From: Azolla caroliniana
Lineage: Eukaryota > Polypodiophyta
DNA length: 64,000 nucleotides
NCBI GenBank assembly: GCA_043228905.1
Contig: JBHGNT010000003.1
Span: 6,572,001-6,636,000 of the forward strand
Direction of reading: 5' to 3'
The notes under the pieces were generated by a model that made no database searches, was not told the origin of the DNA, and saw only the letters and a list, made by a program, of their open reading frames with translations. The translations under genes were made by a program, and so were the position numbers. Positions 35,729 through 45,944 of the stretch are shown piece by piece. Each line of letters begins with the position of its first letter. The stretch's first letter is position 1.

Positions 35729-36754
35729 TTGACAATCACCCGACCCGACATCAGTTATCCGGTCGGCGTGATCAACCAATATATGCAGAAGCCGACCGTG
35801 GAGCACCTTCTGTGTGCGCATCGAATTTTGCGATATGTGAGCGGCACGAAGGACCGGGGACTGTTATATCGGCATAGTATACCCGAAGAGCTAGTCGGCT
35901 ACACCGATGCCGACTGGGCCGGCGATGCATTAGATCACCGATCCACCTCCAGCTATATGTTTTCCCTTGGTAGCACGAGAGTTACGTGGAGCAGCAAAAA
36001 GCAACCAACAATGGCCCTTTCGAGCACTAAGGCTGAATATCGGGGCGCTACCATTGCCACCTGTGAAGCCATTTGGCTTCGGCGACTGCTGCAAGACCTG
36101 CGGATCGAGGTGCCGACCCCAATCCTGATTAATTGTGACAACATAAGCAGCATGCAACTCGCCAAGAACCCTGTATTCCATGCTTGCACAAAGCACATAG
36201 AAGTGCACTACCACTTCGTGCGTGAGCGTGTCCTAAGCGGTGAAGTCGAACTTCAATATGTTCATACGGATCGGCAAGTTGCCGACACCTTCACCAAACC
36301 GCTTGGATCGGACAAGTTGCATCACTTCACCAAAATGCTTGGTGTTCAGCATCTCGACGTGCCACACTTGAGGGGGAGAACGGGCAACGACACCGGAACG
36401 GGCAAAGGCAAAGAAAATGCCGATTGCGCCAATGAGGGCAGAACCGACAAAGGGATAGATAAGAAGAAGAAAGGAGCCGAGTCCACAAAGGAGGTTGACA
36501 CATCCGAACAAGTCGGAACAAGCGGCAACGGCGGCAGAGTCAAGAAGGACAGAGCCGGCCGGAAGAAGAAGGCCAAGAGCCGGAAATGGTCTGATGTGGT
36601 GAAGGGCCCGGAATCGGAAGACGAATCAAGAGAGACCGATTCAGACAAGAGCTGGAACGAATCAAAGACAACCAATTCGGTTCAACAAACGGATTCGGAA
36701 GAACTGGATCAATTCAAGGCCAAGAGGACGAGAAGGCAGGGAAAGGCAGGGTGA
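35729..36754 (+). CDS. Copia-1 RNase H with charged C-terminal tail
   Basis: This 341-codon open frame starts in the RT connection (TITRPDISYPVGVINQYM), then the Copia RNase H with GYTDADWAGD, MALSSTKAEYRG and HIEVHYHFVRERV, ending DTFTKPLG. Ordinary Copia pol ends soon after this point. Here it continues through LRGRTGN into about 125 residues rich in Lys, Glu, Asp and Ser. The domains are intact, but they are cut off from the broken RT upstream, so this is a surviving segment rather than a gene with its own start. Confidence 0.85.
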   Translation: MTITRPDISYPVGVINQYMQKPTVEHLLCAHRILRYVSGTKDRGLLYRHSIPEELVGYTDADWAGDALDHRSTSSYMFSLGSTRVTWSSKKQPTMALSSTKAEYRGATIATCEAIWLRRLLQDLRIEVPTPILINCDNISSMQLAKNPVFHACTKHIEVHYHFVRERVLSGEVELQYVHTDRQVADTFTKPLGSDKLHHFTKMLGVQHLDVPHLRGRTGNDTGTGKGKENADCANEGRTDKGIDKKKKGAESTKEVDTSEQVGTSGNGGRVKKDRAGRKKKAKSRKWSDVVKGPESEDESRETDSDKSWNESKTTNSVQQTDSEELDQFKAKRTRRQGKAG

Positions 36755-36961
36755 ATCGGCAAGTGCCGAAGTAATAGCAGCGAGGGAGCTGAATTGGGCC
36801 TATTGAGCAGAAAAGTCGACCGAGGAGGTCGAGGTGCACAAAATCAGAAGAGCCGTGGCAAACGAGACCAGACCAGACGAGGAGTACAAGCGAGGCGGCC
36901 AGAAGGAGCCGAGGGGAAGGACCAGCTGCCATGGAGATTGACACTATGATCCAACCTAAAG

Positions 36962-36978
36962 TTGAGCTTGAGGGGGAG
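36962..36978 (+). promoter_or_regulatory. Copia-1 polypurine tract
   Basis: TTGAGCTTGAGGGGGAG lies directly before the 3' LTR start TGTTGAG. It is the same sequence as the PPT next to the 3' LTR of Copia-2. Confidence 0.85.
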
Positions 36979-37289
36979 TGTTGAGCGGCAAGCTCAACCG
37001 GATCTGGATCGGCATCCAGAAGGATGAGCCGAATCAGTGAGCCGGTTAGCTGGATCCAGTAGTAACCGGAAGCCTAGTAGCAGCCTAAACTACTAGGTAG
37101 TTAATGTTTCGTAGTTAGTGTCAGACGCTCGTGTGAGCATTGAAGTACACCGTACTTCTGTCAGTCCTCTTAGGACTTGTATAAATAGTGTTGTTGAGCA
37201 CATTGTATGTATATAGTATTTTACAAAGTTTTTGATAATAGATTTATGTTGTTTTGCTCTTTCTCTGTCTCTCCTGCATACCTTCTGTG

Positions 37290-37346
<57 letters not shown>

Positions 37347-37397
37347 TGCTATCCGGGTAAGCCAGTTGTCTAAAGCTTCCGCACCTTTGTTTTTACA
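36979..37397 (+). repeat. Copia-1 3' LTR (419 bp)
   Basis: It starts TGTTGAGCGGCAAGCTC after the PPT and ends CTTTGTTTTTACA, with the same layout as the Copia-2 LTR (TGTTGAG ... TTTTTACA). A TATA box (TATAAATA) lies at 37180-37187, followed by a (CT)n run at about 37292-37342. The 5' partner is absent. Confidence 0.88.
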
Positions 37398-37654
37398 TGG
37401 AGCATGCAAATGTAGTGTAAGTGTGAGGTCTTGTCTTCTTCTTCAATTTGAGAGTGCTATACAAAATGTATAGAAAATACACATATACAAAAAACAGAGA
37501 CAATTATATGGCAAAGAGATGATCTATATTATTCGTTATCATCCTCTACAAAGAGGAGTACCTCTTATTTATACATGATTGGGCTTAGCCCTAACTCCAA
37601 GGGGAGTTCACAATAGAAGTACAATGGTCGGGAGTAGGACTTTTAGTCCCAACA
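37398..37654 (-). repeat. Probable LTR fragment of another element
   Basis: On the - strand the segment starts TGTTGGGACTAAAAGTCC at 37654 and has a TATA-like GTATAAATAAG at about 37573. It separates Copia-1 from Gypsy-2 RT remnants, as an inserted LTR would. The other end is not defined; 37398 is simply where Copia-1 stops. Confidence 0.45.
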
Positions 37655-37659
37655 ATCCT

Positions 37660-37980
37660 AAGTTAAGATTTTATATCCTAGAAATTCCACTTGATTGTGT
37701 CAAAAGTACACTTACGACTTTGGCATAGTATTCTTGTTATAACTGTTGTAGAACATGGCAAATGTAGACATGCTGCTCTCTCTAACTATTCGAATAGATC
37801 AAGATGTCATTCACATAAATTATGATAAAGATGTTCACTAAATCTAGAAAAATATCATTTGCCATTTGTTGAAAGGTTTTTTATGCATTCATGAGAATGA
37901 AAATATAAGTGTGTACTCAAAGTGTCCATATAGAGCATGCTACCCTTCAATTGTATTGAAGAATTTTGTGAACTCTTGAT
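37660..37980 (-). pseudogene. Gypsy-2 reverse transcriptase remnant
   Basis: Translated on the - strand in shifting frames this gives YGHFEY, then ANDIF, IIIYVNDILIYS (the YVDD box with the first Asp read as Asn) and VEFLGYKIL. That is the order of a Ty3/Gypsy RT palm. It is probably the upstream part of the same element as the fragments at 30600-32240, separated from them by Copia-1. Confidence 0.65.
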
Positions 37981-38922
37981 ACTTCATTGATAGTTGGATC
38001 GCAAAACTATGAAGGATGGATGATGGAGTTTCTAAAACTAAGAATTTAAGCATATCCTCCTTCCTTCCTTATTCGCATAACCTCTGTAGAGAGATAATCA
38101 AGATTTGATGGGATTTTGAACTCATCGTGGTCAACGTGAGACACTCAAGAGTTCCTTGAATATTTTTGAAGTTTTCAATTGCATGGTTTCTCCAATTAAT
38201 ATTTGGATAATGTAGTTCATGTTGAAAACCAAACTCAACGATGTCCAATGTGTGAATACATGTGTGTTGGTTCCATCATTAGCATTTAATCCACTTCTTC
38301 TTCTTCTTCTTCTTCAACTATTATTGTGATATTTTCGTAGTAAAAAATGAGGAAAAGGATACTATATATGTTGGTCCCTTATAACTTGATACCTATTGAA
38401 AAGCTACAAGAGGGTGATTGTATATAAAGTAACCCTCTTCTAAATTGGTGCCATGACCATACATACAACCTTTTAGAGACTCAAAACCATGATTTCCAAA
38501 TAACTACCATTAAACTTTCCAAATTTCCAAATGACTACCATTAAACCTTTTAGAGACTCAAAACCATGATTTCCAAATGACCATACATATTTGTGTGGCA
38601 ACAAAGTTCTACACAACAAAACTTTACAAAGAAGCCAAAGATCAACGTGCTAGGGTAGTTTGACAATGTACAATCTCAATTTTGAGGATTTCTAAACTAG
38701 GTGAAAATTTACAAAAAGTGAGTGATGAGAAGGCACAACAACATGTTGGACTTCCAAATGATTCTATTCACTTGAGATGGCTCTAATATCTTTACAGCAA
38801 CAAGTTCTACACAACAAAACTCTTTAACAAAGTCAAGTATCAAATTGCTAGAAAAGGTTTTTGGTACATACTGTCAAATATTTTAGATACATCCCAACCA
38901 ATATCTAACCTACATAGCTAGA
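37981..38922. other. AT-rich spacer, no gene recognised
   Basis: The left part may be decayed Gypsy-2 sequence. A short internal repeat (ACCATTAAAC and GAGACTCAAAACCATGATTT) occurs at about 38470-38580. It lies left of the Gypsy-3 3' LTR. Confidence 0.45.
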
Positions 38923-39376
38923 TGTTAGAGACATGTACTAATGTAAGCATTAGATAAGGATAGAATATAGATAGATAGATAGAAAGGAGAGAGAGAAAGA
39001 AGGGTGCCGATCCACCCGACCACCCCCGAGCGAAGGGATCGAGACAGACTCAAGTCTTGATCGGCGTCCCATACCATCAACGTGGCGTCGAGTCGTACCT
39101 GGTGTTGGTGCGCTCACTACAAGAGTTGACCCACCATAAGACAAAGTCTCGACGTAGTCAACCAAATCAAATGAGGGTAGCTAAGCCTCTTATTTATAGC
39201 AATACCCAAGGCCCCTAGGCAAGTTCACACTTGGCCTAATGGGTTGTCTCAATCCCAAGGATTAAAAGTAATCCTCCCCTTCTTTACACTCTCGTTTAAC
39301 CCTCACGCTTATCCACATGTATAGAATGCTACAGTAAATTCTCACCACGGGATATTATATGGTCATGCCCATAACA
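38923..39376 (-). repeat. Gypsy-3 3' LTR (about 454 bp)
   Basis: Read on the - strand it starts TGTTATGGGC directly after a PPT (AAAGAGGGGGAGTA, 39390-39377) and ends TCTAACA, giving 5-bp inverted ends TGTTA/TAACA. A TATA box (CTATAAATAAG) is at about 39195. The outer boundary rests on the terminal repeat because no 5' copy is present. Confidence 0.75.
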
Positions 39377-39399
39377 TACTCCCCCTCTTTAAAACATTG

Positions 39400-40200
39400 C
39401 ACTCTTGCAATGGAAAGTTAAGGAAGTTAGTTCTGAGAGTATTTTCACATTCCCATGTGGCATCTTTTATTGATTTATCCATTCATTTTATTTTAAATTC
39501 TCGGATTTCTTTAGTACGTAATTTTTTTGTTTTAACATCGAGAATTCTTTCTGGTACATGTGGTTTAGAAGATAATTCTTCAGAAGTAACCAAAGTTTCA
39601 GTTGTAACTGTATTGTCGCCAGAACCTAGAAGTTCTTTTAGATGACTCACATGAAAAATTGGATGAATTTCAACGCCATCGGGAAGAGCGAGACGATAGA
39701 CTGATGACCCAATGCATTTGAGGACTGTAAAAGGTCCACAAAACCGTGGGGCTAACTTAGCGCACTTACCCTTAGACAATGTCTTACAATTGTGAGGTAC
39801 ACGTAAAAATACCTTCTGTCCAAGGTTGAATACATGAGGTTGCCTATGATGATTGGCATAAAAACGGGCTCTATCTTGAGCTGTTTTTATATTATCTCGT
39901 GCAATATGCAACATATCTTGCATATCCCGAAGAAAGTTTTGCGTACTTCGCAACTCATCATGATGTATATTAACATCAATCGGGGCTCGTGGCTGAAAAC
40001 CATACATCAACATAAAAGGACTATATCTCGTCAACGTATGCTTGGAGCTGTTATAAGCAAACTCCAAAATTGGGAGATAACGTTCCCATTTTGTTGGTTT
40101 TGCACCAACATATGCTCGAAGCATGTCCTCAATAATTTGATTTACTCATTCTGTTTGTCCATCGGATTGAGGATGATCCATGGAGCTCATGCTCAACGTA
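39400..40200 (-). pseudogene. Gypsy-3 integrase C-terminal half and chromodomain-like end
   Basis: It begins next to Copia-2 with HPQSDGQTE, which carries the third catalytic residue Glu, then a stop where Arg is expected, then a 213-codon frame (39483-40124) with LPILEFAYNSSKHT, VFLRVPHNCKTLSKGK and FHVSHLKELL. After a further stop where Trp is expected, MDKSIKDATWE is the chromodomain-like end. The N-terminal half of the integrase lies at 45945-46633 on the far side of Copia-2. Confidence 0.85.
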
Positions 40201-40205
40201 GTTTC
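40201..40205. repeat. Target-site duplication GTTTC (left) of Copia-2
   Basis: GTTTC directly precedes the left LTR and recurs at 45940-45944 directly after the right LTR. Copia elements make 5-bp duplications. Confidence 0.9.
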
Positions 40206-40648
40206 TGTAAAAAGTAACGTGCGGAAGCAAGTATGAAGACCGAATAGAAGGAAGAAAACTCAGGTTTAATGGAGAGCTTGAGCTTACGCAGTATACGCGG
40301 GAGAGACAGAGAGAGAAAACACAAGAACTATATTCAACAACAGTACTCAATTTCTACTCACCACTTTATACATATGTGTGTTCAATGAACACTTTGTACA
40401 AGTCCTAGAAGGACTGACCGAAGTACTGACAGTACTTCAATGCTCATTAAGAGCTCCTACACTAACTCCCAAATATATTCATCACGGAATATCTTTCCTA
40501 ACGGCCTCCCGGTTTACGCACCGATCCGGCCCTCCTACGCATCGGTCTGCGTACCGGTTTACGCATTCAGCCTAACCGATCGGTCCCAACTGATCCGGTC
40601 CTCGGCTTCTTCAGCCGATCCGGCCAATGTTGAGCTTGTCTCTCAACA
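40206..40648 (-). repeat. Copia-2 3' LTR (443 bp)
   Basis: Read on the - strand it starts TGTTGAGAGACAAGCTC after the PPT (40665-40649) and ends TTACTTTTTACA. It matches the 5' LTR throughout, apart from about 11 substitutions and an 11-bp length difference near 40540. Confidence 0.93.
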
Positions 40649-41738
40649 CTCCCCCTCAAGCTCAACTTGAGGCTCTTCGGGATCTTCGGGCTCACAGCTC
40701 CGGTTCCTCCTGGCTTCAAGCCTCGCTCGCGCTCCACGACTTGTTCGACTCCGCGTGCTTCGACCCTTCCGGTCGGCTTGTCTGCTCATGTGGCCCTTTT
40801 CAGCTCTTCTGTTGTTGCGGTGTTGACACTTCTCCTGCTGCCTTTTCTTCCGCTTGGGCCTCGGTTGATTCAGCGTATCTGAATCAAACATCCGAATCAA
40901 CTCGGCTACCTCCGATCGGTTTTCGTTCTCGTCCGAGTTGGCTGTCTCCAACTTGTCTTCGATCTTCTCGCCCTCGATGGCGTCATCTTCCCCATGCGTG
41001 GTTGGCTTCGGCTCTCTCCTTCGGCTGCTCCCCTTCTGTCCGCTTCCAGACTTTTCCACGGGTCCGCCCTCGGCTTCTTCAGCCAATCCAAAGTCGAACT
41101 CGACAACCGAGTCAACCGACTCAGTGTCGCGGTGTCTGCTCCTTTCCTGATGCCTTGCTTGGTCGTTCGGGACTGTTCTCCCCCTCATGTTTGGCACGTC
41201 GTGGTGACGCAATCCGAGCGCACCTGAGAATTGCCGCAACTTGTCCAAACCAAGAGGCTTGGTGAAGATGTCGGTAGTCTGCCGATTCGTCGGAACGTAC
41301 TGAAGTTCGACTTCACCGGAAAGGACACGCTCACGGATGAAATGGTAGTGCACCTCAATGTGCTTGGTCCGTGCGTGGAAAACGAGGTTTTTCGCGAGTT
41401 GGATGCTGCTGAGGTTGTCGCAATAGATCGTCGTCGGATCTGACACCTCCTCTTGCAGGTCCTTGAGTAGCCGCTTCAACCATATGGCTTCGCATGTCGC
41501 GACAGCCGCTCCTCGGTACTCAGCTTCGGTGCTCGACAGTGCAACTGTCGGCTGCTTCTTACTGCTTCACGCGATCGCGGCACTCCCGAGGGAGAACGCG
41601 TATCTGGACGTGGATTGGCGATCGGCGGCGTTGCCAGCCCAATCAACATCGGTGTAGCCGACTAACTGCGCGGCTGCATAGGTCCGATATAGCAGTCCCC
41701 GGTCCTTAGTGCCGTTGACATACCAAAGTATGCGTAGC
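40643..41738 (-). pseudogene. Copia-2 RNase H with charged C-terminal tail
   Basis: Open frame 41479-40643 plus the part before it, which contains one stop. GYTDVDWAGN (about 41650) and ALSSTEAEYRG belong to RNase H, followed by HIEVHYHFIRERV and DIFTKPLG. As in Copia-1, the frame then runs through MRGRT into about 180 further residues rich in Arg, Lys, Glu and Ser, reaching the PPT. A PPT-like CTCCCCCTCA on the + strand (41178-41187) marks where pol would usually end. Confidence 0.82.
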
Positions 41739-41743
41739 GCACA

Positions 41744-43591
41744 CTAAAGGTGCTCCTCGGTAGGTCGCGCCATGAACTGACTGATCACTCCGATCGGATA
41801 ACTGAGGTCAGGTCGGGTGATGGTCAAGTATATGAGGCTTCCAACAATTTGTCGGAACCTCGTCGGGTCGCATACCTTTCCCGTATCGGGACGAAGCTTG
41901 ACGGTTCTGTCCAGAGGAGTCGAGACGGACTTATAGTCGGCCATCCCGAATTTGAAGTGCATACTCAGCACGTAATAACGTTGGTTGATCAATATGCCTT
42001 CGGGGGTACGGATCACTTCGATTCCGAGGAAGTAATGAAGGTCCACGCGGTCGATTTCACCTAGGTCGGCGCCGGTGATGACCAAGTCATCAACATATAG
42101 TAAAATACTAACCGGTCCGAGTCGACCTTTTCGGATGAACAAGGAAGAGTCCGATTTTGATGTGACGAAGCCCATCCGACGCAGTTGTTGTGTGATCTTC
42201 GCATTCCAGGCACGCGGGGCTTGCTTCAGTCCGTAAAGGGACTTCTTCAGTCGGCATACTGCCGAGGAGTTCGTTCCAGAGTGAAATCTGGGGGGTTGTA
42301 CCATGTACACCTGTTCCTCAAGGTCACCTTGCAGGAACACATTCTTTACATCCATCTGATGTAAGTGCCACCCCTTCACCGCAGCTACTGCGAGCAAAAC
42401 ACGGACGGTCGTCATTTTCGCGACCGGCGCAAATGTCTCATCGTAGTCGATGCCGTGTTTTTGCGCGTAGCCCTTTGCCACTAGCCGAGCCTTGTACCGG
42501 TTGACCGAGCCATCGGTGTTGTACTTGACCTTGTACACCCACCTACACCCAATCGGTTTTACCCCTCTTGGTGTGTCAACCAGGTCCCAGGTCTCGTTCT
42601 CCGCCAATGCGTGCATCTCTTCCTCCATCGTGGCACGCCAATTCGCGTCTTTAGCTGCTTCTGCGTAGCTCTCCAGCTCACGCACTTCCGCTACACGGGT
42701 CATGTACGCATAATGATGCGCCATGTACTCGTTGTATCCGAACCGCAAAACAGGATTCTTCTGGCGGGTAGATCGGCGTAATCTCACATTAGCCGATGTC
42801 GAGGGCTTCTCGGTCGACGCGGACTTCACCTTTAAAGACTCGTCACCGGTTCCCTCGGAGTCGGACTCGCGTCGGTCTGACTCGTTCCTATCCGTGCTGG
42901 AATCTGACACCTTCTTCTTCCCTTTCTCTTTGCGCGTCAGCCGTCTCCTCGGCTTCCTGCGCTGGGAGTGCACGGCCGAGTCTCCACTACTCGCCGGCTC
43001 TTCATCGGACTGATCATACCGACTCAATCGTCCAATCGGTCCACTTAAACGGAGTGAAATCGGACTCCCTTCGTGGGTCTCGATTTCAGGCTCATCCGGA
43101 GGCATCTCGGCCTCGCTGACCTCATCATCAAAGCTCGGATTGGAGTCGGGGTTCGGAGTCGGGGGCTGGTACCAGGACGCGAACTCGTCAAACACAACAT
43201 CGTGGCTAACACGCGCTTGTTTGGTGTGAGGGTTATAGCACTTATAACCCTTCTGCTCGTCCGAGTAACTGACCAAGATGCATTTCTCAGCCTTTGCGTC
43301 CAGTTTCCTCCTTTTCTCCTTCGGTACATGCACATACGCAATGCTACCGAACACCCTCAAGTGTCGCAAGTTCGGCTTCGTTCCGAAATATAGCTCGTGC
43401 GCCGACACTTTGTCTCCGATCCGGTTCTGGATGTATACCGCGGTCCTTACTACCTCGGCCCAATAGAACTTGAGCAAGCTCTTCTCCTCCAGCATTGCCC
43501 ATGCCGCTTCCACAACTGACCGATTCTTCCTCTCGGCCACGTCGTTCTGCTCCAGCATGTATCTACAACTGAATTCGTGCCGAATTCCCAT
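41744..43591 (-). CDS. Copia-2 integrase C-terminus and reverse transcriptase
   Basis: A 615-codon open frame. It has the end of the integrase core (AERKNRSVVEAAWAMLEE, FYWAEVVRTAVYIQNRI), an acidic linker and RVT_2 with KPIGCRWVYKVKYN, DETFAPVAKMTTVR, QMDVKNVFLQGDL, SLYGLKQAPRAWN and YVDD (42097-42086). Just after YVDD about 16 residues are missing in frame, between GEIDRV and DLHYFLGIEV. The frame ends at a TAG in the RT connection, before RNase H. It is the best-preserved pol segment in the window, although the deletion makes activity doubtful. Confidence 0.9.
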   Translation of the reverse strand: MGIRHEFSCRYMLEQNDVAERKNRSVVEAAWAMLEEKSLLKFYWAEVVRTAVYIQNRIGDKVSAHELYFGTKPNLRHLRVFGSIAYVHVPKEKRRKLDAKAEKCILVSYSDEQKGYKCYNPHTKQARVSHDVVFDEFASWYQPPTPNPDSNPSFDDEVSEAEMPPDEPEIETHEGSPISLRLSGPIGRLSRYDQSDEEPASSGDSAVHSQRRKPRRRLTRKEKGKKKVSDSSTDRNESDRRESDSEGTGDESLKVKSASTEKPSTSANVRLRRSTRQKNPVLRFGYNEYMAHHYAYMTRVAEVRELESYAEAAKDANWRATMEEEMHALAENETWDLVDTPRGVKPIGCRWVYKVKYNTDGSVNRYKARLVAKGYAQKHGIDYDETFAPVAKMTTVRVLLAVAAVKGWHLHQMDVKNVFLQGDLEEQVYMVQPPRFHSGTNSSAVCRLKKSLYGLKQAPRAWNAKITQQLRRMGFVTSKSDSSLFIRKGRLGPVSILLYVDDLVITGADLGEIDRVDLHYFLGIEVIRTPEGILINQRYYVLSMHFKFGMADYKSVSTPLDRTVKLRPDTGKVCDPTRFRQIVGSLIYLTITRPDLSYPIGVISQFMARPTEEHL

Positions 43592-44529
43592 TTGTTGTAG
43601 ATAACCGTTGAATTGACCAGAAAAGTACTCTTTCCCGCCATCCGACCGCAGGCACTTGATCTTTCATCCCGTTTCCATTTCCACGAACCCTTTGAGGTCC
43701 CGGAAACAGTCGAAGACTTCGCTCTTCCTCTCAATGAGGTAGATCCACGTGTGTCGCATGTGGTCGTCGATGAAGGAGACGAAATATCGGCTCCCGCCAA
43801 GACTAACATTTTGTGTCGGCCCCCATACATTGGAGTGTATAAGGTCAAGCTTGTTCCAGCTCCGGTTTCGCTCGTTGGGGAAAGGAAGTCGGTGTTGCTT
43901 CCCGAGTTGGCAGGCTTCACAAATTTGTGCCTTTCGGCCACTAAATTTGGGCAATCCGAACACTACGTGTTTCGATTGCAGATCTTAAAGCCATTGGTAG
44001 TTGACGTGGCCTATCCGCTTGTGCCACAAGTCGATGTCCGACTCGATTTTTGTCCCTTCACGAACATTGTGGTGCCGCCGTCAGTGGAGTCGAGGATGAA
44101 CATCCTCCCGTCTCTGCGCCCTTGCGCAATCACACGGCCTTCTTCCTCAATGAAGCACCCGAGGTGTGTAAACCGAACCTCCATCCCTTGGTCGACGATC
44201 TGTCCGACCGAGACCAAGTTCTTCATGATTGTCGGAACGTGCAACACGTTCATGAGTTTCCCTTTCTGCCCGACATGGCTAAGGGGAACTTCTCCGACAT
44301 TCGCGATCGGATGCGGAGTGTCGTCTCCAGTTGCGACTACTCCAGGTTGTATTGGTTTTTCAAGGTACGAGAACCACTCCTTATGGCTCGTCATGTGGTT
44401 TGACGCGCCGGAGTCTACGTACCACACCTCGTCCGATCTCGGGGTGGTCCGTTTCATTGAGTTTGCTTCGTGTCTCGTCACGAAGGTAGACCCTTCTCCA
44501 GCTCTCCCGGAGTCTTCGGCGTAGTGCAA
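43592..44529 (-). pseudogene. Copia-2 protease and integrase N-terminal part
   Basis: 44529-44011 is a 172-codon frame with the retropepsin site WYVDSGASNHM and the GAG-pre-integrase start. After a shift, 43963-43664 gives FGLPKFSGRKAQICEACQLGK, with the integrase zinc finger, and DLIHSNVWGP, with the first catalytic Asp. A stop follows EMETG, and RSDGGKEYFSGQF then carries the second catalytic Asp. Confidence 0.85.
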
Positions 44530-45435
44530 TCGCTGCCGATTTCCCTTGTCGGTATGTCCAAAGCCGTTTCCGGAACCGGTTCTCTCCGAATCGGCGCGCT
44601 TCTTCTAGCACTCACTTTCCCTGTGGCCTTTCTTGCCACAGTACCAGCACTCCGCGATGGCCTTCCCTTGCCAGTTCTCATCGCTTCGACTCCCCCTGTT
44701 TCCGGAGGGTCCGGAGTTGCTGTCGGCATCACTCCGGTGCCTTCTTCCTTGATCTCATCGGCCGCCTCCATTGCGCGCCGACTCGCCTCGTCCTCCACGT
44801 CCATGGGGCCTATCTCCCTCCGTGTACAGCAGCCTGTTGTCGATGTGCGTGCTTGTAGATGCACCCGCGTGGTTCTCCTCTACCAGGAGCATTGACTGTA
44901 AGTCGAAAAAGGACGGCGTATTCTCCCGGGTACACACAGCCGTTCAGAACGCTCCGAACTTCGACGCCAAACCTCTGAGACAGATCTGGACCATCTCGCT
45001 CTCCTCGATGTTCACCTCTATGGAGGCGAGGGAGTCGCAGATATCCTTGATCTTCGAGGTATAGTCCACCACCGACAAGTCACGTTGTCGTAGGTTGCTC
45101 AACTCCTGTCGGAGCTGAAGCTTCCTGGCCGTGGTGCTCGCGGCGAAAATCTTCTTCAGATTTTCCCACGCACCCTTCGGCATCTTTGCATCCCGAACAT
45201 AGCTCAATAGTTGTTCGCCCACACACGACGCGAAGCAGTATAATACCCTGCTCACCGATTGCTCCCACGACGGGAAGTCTCTATGTGTCGATTCGGGTGC
45301 CGCGTCATTAGCTCCTTCGACATAACTCCAGTAGCCGTGCCCGAGCAGGTACTGGTGCATCTTGTAGGACCAAGACGCGTAGTTGGTTCTGTCGAGCTTC
45401 TCTGTTGGAAGCGAGCTCGCCATGCCTCTATCCAT
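44530..45435 (-). pseudogene. Copia-2 gag (capsid and nucleocapsid)
   Basis: 45435-44944 is a 163-codon gag frame from its own ATG (MDRGMASSLPTEKLDRTNYA), with the UBN2-type body (VSRVLYCFASCVGEQLL, LRQELSNLRQRDL). A TGA stands where Copia-1 keeps Arg (GAF, stop, TAV), and the frame resumes at 44937. The zinc knuckle CWYCGKKGHRESEC (about 44660-44615) is complete, with a stop directly after it. Confidence 0.87.
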
Positions 45436-45495
45436 CGTTCTTCTTGTTCTTCTTCGTCAAGCTGTGTCGGCTGCAGAGAGGTTCTCAACCCTGGC

Positions 45496-45507
45496 GCTTT
45501 GATACCA
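45496..45507 (-). promoter_or_regulatory. Copia-2 primer binding site (initiator tRNA-Met)
   Basis: Directly inside the 5' LTR the - strand reads TGGTATCAAAGCGCC. This matches the plant initiator tRNA-Met 3' end (TGGTATCAGAGC) with one mismatch, as usual for Copia elements. Confidence 0.88.
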
Positions 45508-45939
45508 TGTAAAAAGTAATGTGCGGAAGCAAGTATGAAGACCGAACAGAAGGAAGAAAACTCAGGTTTAATGGAGAGCTTGAGCTTACGCAGTATACGC
45601 GGGAGAGACAGAGAGAGAAAACACAAGAACTATATTCAACAACAGTACTCAATCTCTACTCACCACTCTATACATATGTGTGTTCAATGAACACTTTGTA
45701 CAAGTCCTAGAAGGACTGACCGAAGTACTGACAGTACTTCAATGCTCATTAAGAGCTCCTACACTAACACCCAAATATATTCCTCACGGAATATCTTTCC
45801 TAACGGCCTCCCGGTTTACGCACCGATCCGGCCCTACCTACGCACCGGTTTACGCATTCGGCCTAACCGATCGGTCCCAACCGATCCGGTCCTCGGGTTC
45901 TTCAGCCGATCTGGCCAATGTTGAGCTTGTCTCTCAACA
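45508..45939 (-). repeat. Copia-2 5' LTR (432 bp)
   Basis: Partner of the 40206-40648 LTR, with the same TGTTGAG start and TTTTTACA end on the - strand. It is flanked outside by GTTTC (45940-45944) and inside by the PBS. Confidence 0.93.
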
Positions 45940-45944
45940 GTTTC

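Larger units (their letters stand above)
32291..37397 (+). mobile_element. Copia-1: 5'-truncated Ty1/Copia retrotransposon
   Basis: Domains run in Copia order: gag, zinc knuckle, protease, integrase, reverse transcriptase, RNase H, then a charged tail, PPT and 3' LTR. The start lacks the 5' LTR, PBS and first 40 or so gag codons that the related Copia-2 has, and similarity begins at THKDFPVWEQ (about 32291). The element sits between two pieces of Gypsy-2 (32240 leftward and about 37660 rightward), so it inserted in or beside that older element. It is GC-richer than its surroundings. Confidence 0.9.
40206..45939 (-). mobile_element. Copia-2: complete Ty1/Copia retrotransposon with both LTRs
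   Basis: 5734 bp with two LTRs (40206-40648 and 45508-45939), TGT...ACA ends and a GTTTC target duplication. The - strand order is 5' LTR, PBS, gag, zinc knuckle, protease, integrase, RT, RNase H, charged tail, PPT, 3' LTR. By eye the LTRs differ at about 11 positions plus one short indel, so insertion is fairly recent compared with the decayed Gypsy-3 around it. Several stops and shifts make this copy non-autonomous. Confidence 0.95.

Noticed and set aside
40627-41265. 212-codon + strand frame over the Copia-2 end, and similar long antisense frames at 36233-36675 and 43613-44524
   Set aside because: They are shadows of GC-rich Copia coding sequence on the opposite strand; the Copia motifs are in the other strand's frames.
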